Source: Terriglobia bacterium (GTDB lineage Bacteria; Acidobacteriota; Terriglobia; Bryobacterales; Bryobacteraceae). Taken from it: 64,000 bases of DNA. Made by a program: the position numbers and the translations under genes. The stretch covers positions 32,579-96,578 of the forward strand of contig JAIQFL010000002.1 of assembly GCA_020073365.1 (NCBI GenBank), written 5' to 3'. Positions 36,540 to 46,607 of this stretch are shown one piece after another. The notes under the pieces are model-generated. The model was not told the DNA's origin. It worked only from the letters and a program-made list of their open reading frames with translations, and did not search any database. How positions within the stretch are numbered: position 1 is the stretch's first letter; the number at the start of each line of letters is the position of its first letter.

Positions 36540-38663
36540 ATGAAACGCTTGTCACACTTCCGGTTCCTAGCCTTGACGGGCATAGTTCTCCTGGCGGCAA
36601 GTCTACCCAGGCCGGCACTCGCACAAGATCCTGACGACATGCAGCGTGGTGTGGCCCGTATCAGCCTCATGAACGGCGAGGTTTCCGTGCGCCGTGGTGA
36701 TTCGGGGGAATGGGTGGCGGGTGTAATCAATGCGCCGCTGCTCTCGGACGATCGTATTTCCACCGGTCCGAATTCTCGCGCCGAGGTGCAGTTCGACGCG
36801 GCCAACATCCTTCGCATCGGAGGCAATGCCGAAGTGCGGTTGACTCAGTTGGAAGCGGCCCGCTTTCAGATGGAGATTGCGCGCGGCACGGTCACCTTCC
36901 GGGTTCTCAGGCCTTCCACTGCCAATGTTGAAGTGGATACTCCAAATATTTCTGTAAGACCTTCGAAGCAAGGGATTTACCGGATCACCGTTACCGATGC
37001 TGGGGAGTCCGAAGTAACCGCTCGCGCCGGAGAAGTGGAGGTTTTTACGCCGCGCGGCTCACAATGGATCACTGCCGGCCAGACCATGATGGCGCGTGGC
37101 ACCTCGACCGACCCTGAGTTTCAAATCGAAAATGCGATCCCTGGCGATGATTGGGACCGCTGGAACGATGCCCGCGACCGGGCTTTGACCGAATCCACCA
37201 GCTATCAATATGTTGGACAGGGCGTTTACGGCGTCGAGGATCTGGATAACTACGGTACCTGGACCAACGTCGCTCCTTACGGAGAGGTTTGGCGTCCGAC
37301 TGTGGGCATTGGCACCGACTGGGCTCCGTATGGAAGCGGTCGCTGGGTTTGGGAAGACTGGTATGGCTGGACTTGGGTAAGTTACGACCCGTGGGGCTGG
37401 GCGCCTTACCACTACGGCCGCTGGTTCAACCAGCCGGGTTTTGGCTGGTGCTGGTACCCGGGCGGACTCGGTTTTCGGCACTATTGGTCACCGGGGCTCG
37501 TGGCATTCTTCGGATTTGGCCGCGGCGCGGGGTTGGGGTTCGGATTCGGCCATATCGGTTGGGTCCCCCTGGCGCCTTTTGAGGTTTTCCACCCCTGGTG
37601 GGGTCGAGGCTTCTATGGGCGTGGATTCGAGCGGAACTTTAATATTACTAACGTAAATATCACCAACATATACAGAAACGCCCGTGTAGCAAACGGTGTA
37701 TCGGGGATGAACGCGGGTGATTTCCGCAGCGGACGATTCAACAACGTGTCGCGCGTATCCGGCGGCCAGATCCGGGAGGCGGGGCTGGTTCGGGGCCAGA
37801 TGCCCATTGGACCCACGAACGCGAACTTGCATTTTTCGGATCGCGCCGCGGCCAACATCCCACGCACCAATGAAAACACCAGGTTCTTTACGCACCAGCA
37901 ACCCAATCCGGCGCAACGAATCCCGTTTTCGCAGCAGCGCTCGGGAGGGCAACTAAGCAGCGGCGCACCGACAATCAACAGAGGACTGAGCAATTCGGCG
38001 TCTGGCGCACGGGATGCCGCGCCGCAGAACGGTGGATTCCGCGGCCAGCAGTCACAGCCCGGCGGCCAGCCCAGCGGGATGTCGCGCGGATCGCAAAGCC
38101 CTTCGAACTCCGGGTCGGGCGGTTGGCGCCGTTTCGGTGAGCCCGCAGGCCAGACCGGATCTCCTCAGGGCAGTGCGAGAAGCCAGAGCAACGGTTTGCG
38201 TGGCAGCACGCCCAATCGGGCATTTGAGAATACGCGACCCCCGTCGTCCTCGAGTAGTGAGGCCCCAGCCAATCGGGGCGGGTGGCAGCGCTTCGGCGAA
38301 CCGGGCGGTGGATCGCGGCAGCCCCAGGCCGCTCCGTCGCGGCAGTATCAGGGCAACCCCGGTTATGGAGGCGGCAGCGCACCGCGTTACAGCGCTCCAA
38401 GTAATTCGCGGCCCAGCTACAGCGCGCCGAGTTACAGCGCGCCGCGGAGCGCCCCCAGCTACAGCGCTCCCAGCTACAGCGCCCCGCGTGGTGGTGGAGG
38501 CGGCTACAGCGCCCCCCGCGGTTCAGGCGGTGGTGGCGGCGGCTACAGCGCCCCCCGCAGTTCAGGCGGTGGTGGCGGCGGCTACAGCGCCCCCCGCAGT
38601 TCAGGCAGTGGTGGTGGCGGTTCCCGCGGTTCGAGCGGTGGCGGTAGTAGGGGCCATCGGTAA
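36540..38663 (+). CDS. FecR-domain / DUF6600-like secreted protein with tandem repeats
   Basis: This 707-aa protein has a signal peptide (about 1-30), a FecR domain (about 35-160; VSVRRGDSGEWVAGV), a Trp/Tyr-rich central domain (about 225-360, DUF6600-like, repeats such as YGTWTNVAPYGEVW) and a long Gly/Ser/Pro-rich disordered tail. In the tail GYSAPRSSGGGGG-type units repeat. No FecI sigma factor is adjacent, so a classical iron-response role is not supported. The ATG has GGGAGA just before it. Confidence 0.8.
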   Translation: MKRLSHFRFLALTGIVLLAASLPRPALAQDPDDMQRGVARISLMNGEVSVRRGDSGEWVAGVINAPLLSDDRISTGPNSRAEVQFDAANILRIGGNAEVRLTQLEAARFQMEIARGTVTFRVLRPSTANVEVDTPNISVRPSKQGIYRITVTDAGESEVTARAGEVEVFTPRGSQWITAGQTMMARGTSTDPEFQIENAIPGDDWDRWNDARDRALTESTSYQYVGQGVYGVEDLDNYGTWTNVAPYGEVWRPTVGIGTDWAPYGSGRWVWEDWYGWTWVSYDPWGWAPYHYGRWFNQPGFGWCWYPGGLGFRHYWSPGLVAFFGFGRGAGLGFGFGHIGWVPLAPFEVFHPWWGRGFYGRGFERNFNITNVNITNIYRNARVANGVSGMNAGDFRSGRFNNVSRVSGGQIREAGLVRGQMPIGPTNANLHFSDRAAANIPRTNENTRFFTHQQPNPAQRIPFSQQRSGGQLSSGAPTINRGLSNSASGARDAAPQNGGFRGQQSQPGGQPSGMSRGSQSPSNSGSGGWRRFGEPAGQTGSPQGSARSQSNGLRGSTPNRAFENTRPPSSSSSEAPANRGGWQRFGEPGGGSRQPQAAPSRQYQGNPGYGGGSAPRYSAPSNSRPSYSAPSYSAPRSAPSYSAPSYSAPRGGGGGYSAPRGSGGGGGGYSAPRSSGGGGGGYSAPRSSGSGGGGSRGSSGGGSRGHR
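38502..38618 (+). repeat. Tandem 39-base coding repeat
   Basis: Three near-identical 39-base units begin at 38502, 38541 and 38580. They encode 13 residues each with the core G-Y-S-A-P-R. The repeats are in frame, so slippage would alter tail length without breaking the protein. Shorter related units precede them. Confidence 0.75.
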
Positions 38664-38699
38664 GAGTTTCCTTCCAGGAATGCATCAGTTTCTTCCCAT

Positions 38700-38739
38700 G
38701 GGCCCGGTCCTGTTCAGCGGGGATCGGGCCCTCTTTTTA
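38700..38739 (+). terminator. Rho-independent terminator of the FecR/DUF6600 gene
   Basis: Arms at 38700-38710 and 38721-38731 pair over 11 bases with one G-U pair, followed by a TCTTTTTAT tract. It lies about 40 bases behind the stop codon. Confidence 0.75.
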
Positions 38740-38850
38740 TGTCTCGGGGAAAAAGTTTACATAATATTCGTTATTGGAAGTTAAGAAAACTCGCTACGCC
38801 GCCAAGGCGATTTCGGCCAAACTGATCTACACCGGAGACAAGTCGCACCC

Positions 38851-39090
38851 ATGACCCCCGAGGATCTCGCACAAATTAGCGCCATTGTCATCGAACGCCG
38901 AACCGAGCGCACCGAAATCAATGTCAACTCGATCCTGATGCAGCTTGCCGGCATCTCCCGTTCGCTTACTGTCAGCGAACAACTCACCACCCAGTTTGCC
39001 ACCACCCAGGGCGCCCAACAGAGCGCCATCGACCAACTCGCTGCCCGCCTTACCAAGATCGAACGCGAACGCCACCCCGAGCAGCAGTAA
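38851..39090 (+). CDS. Small coiled-coil hypothetical protein, 79 aa
   Basis: I do not recognise a family. Residues 20-75 are strongly helical with spaced hydrophobics, and no signal is visible. GGAG lies about 13 bases before the ATG, a rather long spacing. A minus-strand frame also covers this stretch, so the gene is a moderate call. Confidence 0.5.
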   Translation: MTPEDLAQISAIVIERRTERTEINVNSILMQLAGISRSLTVSEQLTTQFATTQGAQQSAIDQLAARLTKIERERHPEQQ

Positions 39091-39174
39091 GACTGCACCA
39101 CCTTAACAATTCTTTACGGAGCGATAGCCCGAAAGAGCCCCACATCCGGTGCTGGGGGTCTCGTCAACTCTGGT

Positions 39175-40044
39175 ATGAAAGGCACTCATCCTATCTTTTT
39201 CTCTTCCGCGCCTGGCTTTTCGCCGGCTGAAGAATCAGCCCTCTTGAGCCTTCGGCGTTTGAATGAGGACATGCAAACCGCGCGAGAGATTCAGGGCAGA
39301 TTTTTGCCCGGGCGCCTGCCGCACATTGCCGGCCTGGACTACTGTGGGGACTGCCGGCCGGCAGGTGACGTGGGCGGAGACTTCTTCGACTTTCGCAGAA
39401 TGCCTGGGAACGAGCTGGCTGTCTCGGTGGGTGATGTTTCGGGACATGGGATTGGCGCGGCGATTCTGATGTCCGGCATACAGGCGTTCCTGCGCGGCCT
39501 CGGCCGTGGATCCGGCGAGATGCCGGGTGTGATCGAGGCACTGAACCGGGTGGTGTGTCAGGTGGCGCCGGACAACATTTACGCCACCCTGTTCTATGCG
39601 CACGTCGATCCCGAGCGGCGCGAGGTGCGCTACGTGAGCGCGGGCCATGAACCGCCGCTGCTGTTGCGGAAGCGTACCGGCCGGGCGGAGAGGCTCGACA
39701 GCACGGGAACCGTGCTGGGGCTGACCCGCCGCACGGTGTACGAGCAGCGAACCATGGGGATGGCTCCCGGTGACGTGCTGGTGGCCTTCACCGACGGAGT
39801 CACCGAAGCAGCGGACGCCGAGGGACGGGAGTGGAGCGAGAACGGCGTCTTGAGTGTTCTGCGGCGCTGCCAGGACGCGCGCGGTTCGGAATTGGTCGCC
39901 GAGATTCTGGAATCGGCCGGACGGTTCGCGGACCCGGAGGCGCCAACGGACGACCGCACGGCCGTGGTGGTCCGGTTAACCGGCATGGCGGAGCGCCCGT
40001 TACAGGAAGAAGAGACCATGGTGCTGGCGCTCGCGGCGGCGTGA
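39175..40044 (+). CDS. RsbU/SpoIIE-type serine phosphatase
   Basis: This 289-aa protein has a short N-terminal helix with the REIQGRFLPGRLP start of RsbU-type domains and a PP2C-like SpoIIE domain. It shows the metal-binding motifs GDVGGDFFDF, GDVSGHGIGAA and FTDGVTEA. It would dephosphorylate an anti-sigma-factor antagonist, but no RsbV/W-like genes are nearby. A truncated receiver gene starts 2 bases after the stop. Confidence 0.9.
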   Translation: MKGTHPIFFSSAPGFSPAEESALLSLRRLNEDMQTAREIQGRFLPGRLPHIAGLDYCGDCRPAGDVGGDFFDFRRMPGNELAVSVGDVSGHGIGAAILMSGIQAFLRGLGRGSGEMPGVIEALNRVVCQVAPDNIYATLFYAHVDPERREVRYVSAGHEPPLLLRKRTGRAERLDSTGTVLGLTRRTVYEQRTMGMAPGDVLVAFTDGVTEAADAEGREWSENGVLSVLRRCQDARGSELVAEILESAGRFADPEAPTDDRTAVVVRLTGMAERPLQEEETMVLALAAA

Positions 40045-40045
40045 C

Positions 40046-40252
40046 ATGCCACGCATGACGGGAACGGAACTTGCAATCTCACTGCGATTGGACTGTCCCG
40101 CCATTCCGTTGATCTTCGTTTCCGGTGAGCCCGCACCGGCATACCTGAACGATCCGAAGAAGGGATTCTTCTTCATTCAAAAACCGTTTGCCCCGAAAGT
40201 GTTGTTGGAGGCCGCACATCATTTCTTCAATTCGATCGCGGTGGCCTGTTGA
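40046..40252 (+). pseudogene. Truncated receiver domain lacking its N-terminal half
   Basis: The 68-aa frame begins directly at the MPRMTG turn that normally follows the phospho-acceptor Asp of receiver domains. It continues through LIFVSGEP and FIQKPF (strand-5 Lys) to the last helix. Strands 1-3 with the acidic pocket and the phospho-Asp are missing. The codons upstream in frame give R-R-R-D before MP, so no Asp falls at the phospho position. It is probably a 5'-deleted response regulator gene, although its open frame and coupling to the phosphatase could still allow expression. Confidence 0.65.
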
Positions 40253-40324
40253 GCGACAAGCGAGGCTTGACGCAACGCGAATGGGGCGCACCGCGTTTAT
40301 AGTACAGAGGTCAATCAGCAATTC

Positions 40325-41113
40325 ATGTTTTGCAAAAGGCTACTGTCTGTTCTACCTGTGTCTCTTCTGCCCGTTTCCATGGCGCTGTTGGCGGCTGGCG
40401 GCCAGCCCTGGAAGGACAAGGCGATTCCGGACTGGAACGACGACGACACGCATCTGATCCTCAGCGATTCACCCTGGGCTAAGACCGTGCACCCCGCCGT
40501 GGACCCGGCTACGAATAACGGACAACGTCAGTCCCGCGGTATGGGCCGGGGCGGCGGCATCAATCTTGGCGGAATTGGCATCGGGCTGCCCGGCATGGGC
40601 GGCATGGGCCGGCGCGGAGGAATGGGCTATCCGGGCGGCGGCTATCCCGGCGGTGGCCCCGGGGGACAGCCCACCGGCACTGGCAACGGCGGGAGCACCG
40701 CGGACAGCAGCCAACCGCCGGTACTCCGGCTCCGTTGGGAAAGCGCGCTCCCCGTGCGTGCGGCCGAGTTGAAGGCTCACGAGGCCAACGCGCCCACTCT
40801 TGACGCGGATCACTACGCCATCGCCGTCTATGACACCCCTGACCGCATGGTCACTGGAGATTCGCAGAGTCTGGCCAGTCAACTGAAAAAGCAAGCGGTC
40901 ATCAAGCGCGGCGGCAAACCCGATCTGAAGCCCTCCAGCGTCGATGTGCTGCAGAGACAGGACGGGCCGGTGATCGTCTACCTGTTCCCCCGTTCGAAGG
41001 AGATCACGCGCCAGGACAAGCGCCTCGAGTTCGATGCGAAGATCGGCAAACTGCGGTTCGTGCAGTCGTTTTACGTGGACGACATGGTGTACCAGGGGAA
41101 GCTCGAGCTGTGA
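40325..41113 (+). CDS. Secreted Gly-rich hypothetical protein
   Basis: This 262-aa protein has a signal peptide (about 1-24), a conserved-looking segment (IPDWNDDDTHLILSDSPWA), a Gly/Met-rich disordered stretch (about 60-118), and a mixed alpha/beta C-terminal domain (about 130-262). Similar secreted proteins with a W-D-x-D-SPWA segment are common in Acidobacteriota, but I cannot name the family with certainty. The function is unknown. Confidence 0.6.
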   Translation: MFCKRLLSVLPVSLLPVSMALLAAGGQPWKDKAIPDWNDDDTHLILSDSPWAKTVHPAVDPATNNGQRQSRGMGRGGGINLGGIGIGLPGMGGMGRRGGMGYPGGGYPGGGPGGQPTGTGNGGSTADSSQPPVLRLRWESALPVRAAELKAHEANAPTLDADHYAIAVYDTPDRMVTGDSQSLASQLKKQAVIKRGGKPDLKPSSVDVLQRQDGPVIVYLFPRSKEITRQDKRLEFDAKIGKLRFVQSFYVDDMVYQGKLEL

Positions 41114-41322
41114 TCGCGCTCCCGCCATCCCTGTCAGATTGCCGCACCGGCGGCGCCGAGCGGTGGCAAACTGGCCCCCAGCCTCACATCCGAGCGCTGC
41201 CGGCAACCCTGGCGACCCCGGCCAATCCGGCCAGCCGCTGAAATGGAAGCGTTTAAGGGCGCGCCAGCAATTTGGAGGCCGGCGTGCTCTCACCACGGCA
41301 TCAGAATCGAAAGGACCGTCCG

Positions 41323-42345
41323 ATGAGAAACCGGTTGGGGAATTCGTTGCTTCGAGGGAGCCTGTTGGCGCTGCTGTCCGGATGGCTGATTCTGCCTGTA
41401 AGCAGCGAGCAGCGGTTGACGTCATCGGATGGGGCGGCCGGGGCCGTGCACAATCTCCAGTTGATGAGCAGTGAGATGGAACGTCTTTCCATCGCGGTCG
41501 CGCCGAAAGTGGTGCAGATCGCCACCCAGGGACTGAAGATCACCGGGAACGGCGAAGGGCAAGCGGCGGGCGTGTTGGTGGCCGAGCAGGGCCGGGGGTC
41601 GGGCTTCCTGGTTTCTTCCGATGGGTATTTACTCACGAATGCACACGTGATCGCCAACGCCTTGCACATTACGGTACAGGTCCAATCGGGCGCCGGCTCC
41701 GCGGACGCCGATCGGACTCGGGAATACGTGGCGCGAGTTTCCGGCGTGGATGCCGACAACGATCTTGCCCTTCTCAAGATCGATGCGGAAAGCCTGCCTT
41801 TCTTCGATTTGAACAGCGGTGTAAGCCCTCGGCAAGGTCAACTGGTGTTGGCCTACGGCAACCCGCTCGGCCTCTCACAGTCGGCGACTCTGGGACTCGT
41901 CAGCGCCGTGGAACGTCAACTCAATCCCGACGACCCGCGGGTCTATATACAGACCGACGCGCCCCTGAATCCTGGCAACTCGGGAGGTCCACTGGTGGAC
42001 CTGGACGGCCATCTGCTGGGGGTGAACACCATGATCCTCACGCAATCCGGCGGCAGCGAAGGCATCGGCTTCGCCGTGCCGCTGGAGGTGGCGCGGCACT
42101 CGTATGCAATGCTCCGCGAAAAGGGAACCATGGCGCGGCCCCTGTTGGGCCTTCAACCCCGCAGCCTGACGCCAGAACTGATCGCTGGCCTGCACCTGAA
42201 GGCCACCGTGGGCGTACTGGTTGAGGACGTCGCTCCGGGAGGGCCAGGCGCGGAGGCCGGTCTGTCGTCCGGAAGGACGGCACCGATCGCGGCCGATGCC
42301 ACTCGATTACCCTCCGCGATTCCCCCGCCGGTGCGGGGCTGGTGA
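41323..42345 (+). CDS. HtrA/DegP-type serine protease with shortened PDZ domain
   Basis: The ATG at 41323 is chosen because AAAGGA precedes it and a signal peptide follows. In the 340-aa protein the catalytic triad is H108 (TNAHVI), D147 (DADNDLALL) and S220 (NPGNSGGPL). After the protease domain a PDZ begins (VGVLVEDVAPGGPG) but breaks off after about 35 residues, far short of the usual 90. The tail after AEAGL is Pro/Arg-rich and does not look like PDZ in any frame, so the domain appears truncated by a deletion or frameshift. The remaining protease domain looks intact. Confidence 0.85.
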   Translation: MRNRLGNSLLRGSLLALLSGWLILPVSSEQRLTSSDGAAGAVHNLQLMSSEMERLSIAVAPKVVQIATQGLKITGNGEGQAAGVLVAEQGRGSGFLVSSDGYLLTNAHVIANALHITVQVQSGAGSADADRTREYVARVSGVDADNDLALLKIDAESLPFFDLNSGVSPRQGQLVLAYGNPLGLSQSATLGLVSAVERQLNPDDPRVYIQTDAPLNPGNSGGPLVDLDGHLLGVNTMILTQSGGSEGIGFAVPLEVARHSYAMLREKGTMARPLLGLQPRSLTPELIAGLHLKATVGVLVEDVAPGGPGAEAGLSSGRTAPIAADATRLPSAIPPPVRGW

Positions 42346-42410
42346 CAGACGACGGCCCCGGACCATTTTGCCGCCCCACCCCCTAATCGTAGAAAAAGAC
42401 CTCTTAATCC

Positions 42411-42439
42411 TTGACTTTGGGATCTCCAGGCCGTAAAAT
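42411..42439 (+). promoter_or_regulatory. Promoter of the first large TonB receptor
   Basis: TTGACT (42411-42416) and TAAAAT (42434-42439) are separated by 17 bases. A start near 42446 gives a leader of about 90 bases to the ATG at 42537. Confidence 0.7.
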
Positions 42440-42536
42440 CCGAGACATAACACAACGAAGTTGTTGATTTATTCCGCACTCGCCTCTCGACCGGCAGTGC
42501 ATTATCGCTCATACGGCCTGATACTACGGGGGTTCT

Positions 42537-45500
42537 ATGAGGTTAAGCTCAGGGCTCACTCGCGAGGGTGGTCCTCGATTTCTCACCGGGCTGTCGGTCT
42601 TGGTTGTGGCGGTGCTGATCAGCATCTCCGCGATGCCGGCTTGGTCACAGGCAACTTCCACCAGCACCGTCACCGGTCAGGTGACGGACCAGCAGAATGC
42701 TGCCATCGTGGGCGCGGAGGTCAGGCTCGTTGACACCGCGACCAATTCGCCACGCACCACGTCAAGCAACGAAACTGGCCGGTACGTCTTCGTCAACGTG
42801 CCATCTGGAACCTACAACATCATCTTCGCCAAGCCGGGATTCGCTTCGCACAAAGTGAACGCACAGCAAGTGCAGATCGGCTCGACCCTGACCATCAACG
42901 CCATGCTGGAGGTCGGAGCGACATCCACTACCGTGGAAGTCAGTGCCAGCAAGGGTGCGGATCTGCAGACAACCAATGCCTCCGTGGGGACGACGATCAC
43001 CTCGGCCGCCCTGATCAACTTGCCCAACCTGGGCCGGGACGTGTCCACGCTGGCCGTGTTGCAACCGGGCGTGACGATGAGCGGCTACACGGCCGGTGCC
43101 TACGAAGACCAGAACACGTTCATGCTGGATGGCGGCAACGCCTCCGACGACATGTCGGGCGAAACCAACCGCTACGGGACGAACTTCACCGGCATGGGCG
43201 GCACGCAGCAGGGCGGCGTTCCCTCAGGCGTAGTGCCCACCCCGGTAGAGAGCATCGAGGAATTCCACGTCTCCACCTTCAGCCAGACGGCGGACTTCAA
43301 CAACTCCATCGGCTCCCAAATTCAGATGGTGACCAAGCGCGGCACCAGCGCGTGGCACGGCTCCGGCTATTGGTACTACTATGCCACTAACGTGGGTGCC
43401 GCCAACACGTGGGCCAACAACCATACGCCGCTGACGACCTCGTCGGGCCAGGTGTTGTCGCCGTTCACGCCGCTGCCTTCGAACCACCGCAACCGCTTTG
43501 GCGGGACGTTGGGCGGGCCATTGACTCCCAAGATCCTGGGCGGCAAGACGTTCTTCTTCGTCAACTACGAGGGCCTGCGATACCCCAACGTGGGCACCTA
43601 CGAGAGGCCGGTGCCAACCGCAACCATGAGGGCCGGCGTGATCTTTGTTCCGGACAGCACGGGCACCTACCAGCCGTACAACCTGAATCCCGTGCCGGTC
43701 ACCGTCAACAACGTCACTTATCAGCCGGCAGCCTGTCCCGGGGGCCTTTGCGATCCTCGGGGTCTCGGCGCCAATCCCATCATCCAGAAGATCTGGTCGA
43801 CGATGCCGCTGCCCAATGACCCATACTATTCGGTCAACGGCGGTGACGCATACAACGTTATGGGGTTCTTGTCGACTATCCGGGCGCCGCTCACGGAGAA
43901 TTCTTATGTGGCACGCGTGGATCACGACTTCGGTGAAAAATGGCGGATGTTTGCCACGTACCGCTATATGCGGCTCATCAACCTGACCACCAACCAGGTG
44001 GATATTGGCGGCCTGCTGCCGGGCACCACCCAGGGTGTTCCCGCAGCCGTGGCTCCGCGCCCGCAGAATCCCGGGTACCTGGTCCTCGGCATGACGACCA
44101 ATGTCGCGCCTACTACGACTAATGAGTTCCGGTTCAATTACACGCGCAACTTCTGGCAGTGGGGCAGTGCCAACGCTCCTCCGCAGCTTCCCGGATTGGG
44201 CGGCGCGGTCGAAATCGCCAGTGGAGCCGGCGCCTCCACCGCCGAGAGCAGCACATGCGCGAACACCCTGATCCCGTATAACGTGGGCACGCAATGCACG
44301 CGCCAGAGGTTCTGGGACGGGCAGGACAAGCTGGTTCGTGATGACCTTACCATGATCAAGGGCAACCACCTGTTCCAGTTCGGCGGCACCTACCAGCGCA
44401 ACTACGATTACCACATGCGCACCGACAACGGGTCGGGCATCAACGACCAGATCGTGTACCAGATCGCCAGTTCGAACATCAATTTCACCAACTCCCCCTG
44501 GATCCCGGCCACCGTGCCGAGCGGTCAACAGGCCACTTATCGAAACCTCTACTCGGAGGTGCTGGGCCTCGTCAGCCAGCCCCAGGTGGCATATACCCGC
44601 TCCGGGGACAACCTCACCATCAACCCCGTAGGTCAGCCGGCCTTCGATCAGAGCATCATCCCGTATTACAACGTGTACTTCAGCGACACCTGGCACATGA
44701 GGCCCACATTCACCCTGACGTACAGCCTCGGCTGGGCGCTGGAAATGCCGCCGTATGAGATCAACGGCAAGCAGGTGACCGTCGTGTCGTCGGACGGCCA
44801 ACAAGTCGACACGGCGGATTACCTGGCCCAACGGAAAAAGTCGGCCCTGGCGGGACAGGTCTACGACCCGATCCTCGGGTTTGCGACGGTGCGAAACGTC
44901 GGCGACGGCCTGAAGTACCCGTTCCTTCCCTTCTATGGCGCGTTCAGTCCGCGCGTCTCCGGCGCGTGGAATCCCAAGTTTGACAGCGGTATTCTCGGCA
45001 AGCTCTTCGGCAATGGCAAGACCGTACTGCGCGGGGGTTATGGCCGAATCTACGGCCGTCTGAACGGCGTCAACCTGGTGCTGGTTCCGCTGCTCGGCAT
45101 AGGCCCGCTGCAACCGGTCACCTGCGCCGGCCCCAAGATGGACGGCACCTGCGCGGGCGCCAACAACGTGGATCCGACAAATGTGTTCCGTATCGGTAAG
45201 GACGGTATGGCGGCCCCGCTCCCGACGCCCTCGCAGACGCTGGCGCAGCCGTTCTTCATGGGGTACAACGGCGCCGCCACCGCCGGCGATGTCAACACGC
45301 TCGATCCCCACTACAGGCCCGAGCGCACCGACAACATCAGCTTCTCGATCCAGCGCGAGTTGCGCTCCAACATGATGCTGGACATCGGCTATATCGGGCG
45401 GACCGTCCGTAATGAGATGCAGGAGCTCAACCTGGACGGCGTACCCTACATGACCACTCTGAACGGCCAGAGCTTCGCGCAAGCCTACTCCGCAGTCTAT

Positions 45501-46607
45501 AGCGCGATGAATTTCTCGGGCGTGGCTGCGGGCTCGGTTCAGTCACAGCCGTTTTTCGAAGCGGCCCTGGGTGGGGCGAACTCCGCCTACTGCCAGGGTT
45601 ATGGCAGTTGTACGGCCGCCGTGGCCTCCAAGCTCACTTCCAATTTCAAGACTACCGCGGTGTCAGACATCTGGGCCGCACTCAACAAAGCGTCCTCGTG
45701 GACGCTCGGCCGCACCATGATCAGCGGCGCGGGCAACGGCGTCGCCACCCTCCAGGCCACCTCGATCGCCCTGACCACCAGCATGGGGTTCGGCAACTAT
45801 AACGCGCTGTACGTCACCTGGAAGGCGACCGATTTCCACGGCCTGACGGCGATTTCGAACTTCACCTGGGGCCGCGCGCTGGGCACCGCGCCGCTGGCGC
45901 AGGCCAACAGTTCCAACACTTCGCTCGACCCCTGGAATATGCGGGCCAACTATGGCCCGAACGGGTTCGACGTCAAATTCCTGTACAACGCGGCCATATA
46001 CTACGCGCCACCCTTCTTCAAGGGCCTGCATGGAGTGGCGGGACACCTTCTGGGCGGATGGACGATTGCGCCGCTGTTCACTGCGCAGAGCGGAGCCAAT
46101 ATCGGCGGCGCGTACTACACCCAGGGATCCTGCGGCAGCAACTGCCAGGCGTTCGGCGAATCCAGCTCGGGCAGCATGTCGTCTACCGCCGACGACGCTG
46201 TAGGCGCATCGAAGTACACCGGTACCAGCACGGCACACTACAACAGCGCCGGGTCCAACGGCACCGGCACCAACAATCCGACCCACATCAACATGTTCGC
46301 CGATCCGGCAGCGGTCTTTGCCGAATTTCGCCCGTGCGTGCTGGGCATTGACACCAGTTGCGGTGGCTACGGCTACATGCGCGGTCTGCCAACGTGGAAC
46401 CTCGACGCGACCGTGGCCAAGGACGTCGGTTTGTGGAAGGAGGGACGTGTGGGCGCCGCCCTCAGCTTCCAGTTCACCAACATCACGAACCACATGCAGC
46501 CGGGCAATGGAAGCCTGAACCTCAGCAACCAGGCGACCTTCGGCAGGATCACCACACAGGCCAATACGCCGCGGCAGATAGAATTCGGGCTGCGGATTCA
46601 CTTCTAG
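42537..46607 (+). CDS. Oar-like TonB-dependent receptor
   Basis: This 1356-aa outer-membrane protein has a signal peptide to about residue 40 (cleavage near WSQA), a carboxypeptidase-regulatory-like domain (about 44-125), a plug-type region (about 150-270; DGGNASDDMSG and QIQMVTKRGTS) and a large barrel ending in RIHF. It is a paralogue of the minus-strand receptor at 59658-63692. Substrate is unknown; in Acidobacteriota this class is thought to import large carbohydrates or bind matrix. No TonB, ExbB or ExbD gene lies nearby. It follows a strong promoter. Confidence 0.92.
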   Translation: MRLSSGLTREGGPRFLTGLSVLVVAVLISISAMPAWSQATSTSTVTGQVTDQQNAAIVGAEVRLVDTATNSPRTTSSNETGRYVFVNVPSGTYNIIFAKPGFASHKVNAQQVQIGSTLTINAMLEVGATSTTVEVSASKGADLQTTNASVGTTITSAALINLPNLGRDVSTLAVLQPGVTMSGYTAGAYEDQNTFMLDGGNASDDMSGETNRYGTNFTGMGGTQQGGVPSGVVPTPVESIEEFHVSTFSQTADFNNSIGSQIQMVTKRGTSAWHGSGYWYYYATNVGAANTWANNHTPLTTSSGQVLSPFTPLPSNHRNRFGGTLGGPLTPKILGGKTFFFVNYEGLRYPNVGTYERPVPTATMRAGVIFVPDSTGTYQPYNLNPVPVTVNNVTYQPAACPGGLCDPRGLGANPIIQKIWSTMPLPNDPYYSVNGGDAYNVMGFLSTIRAPLTENSYVARVDHDFGEKWRMFATYRYMRLINLTTNQVDIGGLLPGTTQGVPAAVAPRPQNPGYLVLGMTTNVAPTTTNEFRFNYTRNFWQWGSANAPPQLPGLGGAVEIASGAGASTAESSTCANTLIPYNVGTQCTRQRFWDGQDKLVRDDLTMIKGNHLFQFGGTYQRNYDYHMRTDNGSGINDQIVYQIASSNINFTNSPWIPATVPSGQQATYRNLYSEVLGLVSQPQVAYTRSGDNLTINPVGQPAFDQSIIPYYNVYFSDTWHMRPTFTLTYSLGWALEMPPYEINGKQVTVVSSDGQQVDTADYLAQRKKSALAGQVYDPILGFATVRNVGDGLKYPFLPFYGAFSPRVSGAWNPKFDSGILGKLFGNGKTVLRGGYGRIYGRLNGVNLVLVPLLGIGPLQPVTCAGPKMDGTCAGANNVDPTNVFRIGKDGMAAPLPTPSQTLAQPFFMGYNGAATAGDVNTLDPHYRPERTDNISFSIQRELRSNMMLDIGYIGRTVRNEMQELNLDGVPYMTTLNGQSFAQAYSAVYSAMNFSGVAAGSVQSQPFFEAALGGANSAYCQGYGSCTAAVASKLTSNFKTTAVSDIWAALNKASSWTLGRTMISGAGNGVATLQATSIALTTSMGFGNYNALYVTWKATDFHGLTAISNFTWGRALGTAPLAQANSSNTSLDPWNMRANYGPNGFDVKFLYNAAIYYAPPFFKGLHGVAGHLLGGWTIAPLFTAQSGANIGGAYYTQGSCGSNCQAFGESSSGSMSSTADDAVGASKYTGTSTAHYNSAGSNGTGTNNPTHINMFADPAAVFAEFRPCVLGIDTSCGGYGYMRGLPTWNLDATVAKDVGLWKEGRVGAALSFQFTNITNHMQPGNGSLNLSNQATFGRITTQANTPRQIEFGLRIHF

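Noticed and set aside
43224..45482. Minus-strand 752-aa open frame
   Set aside because: It is a shadow of the large receptor gene with no domain of its own.
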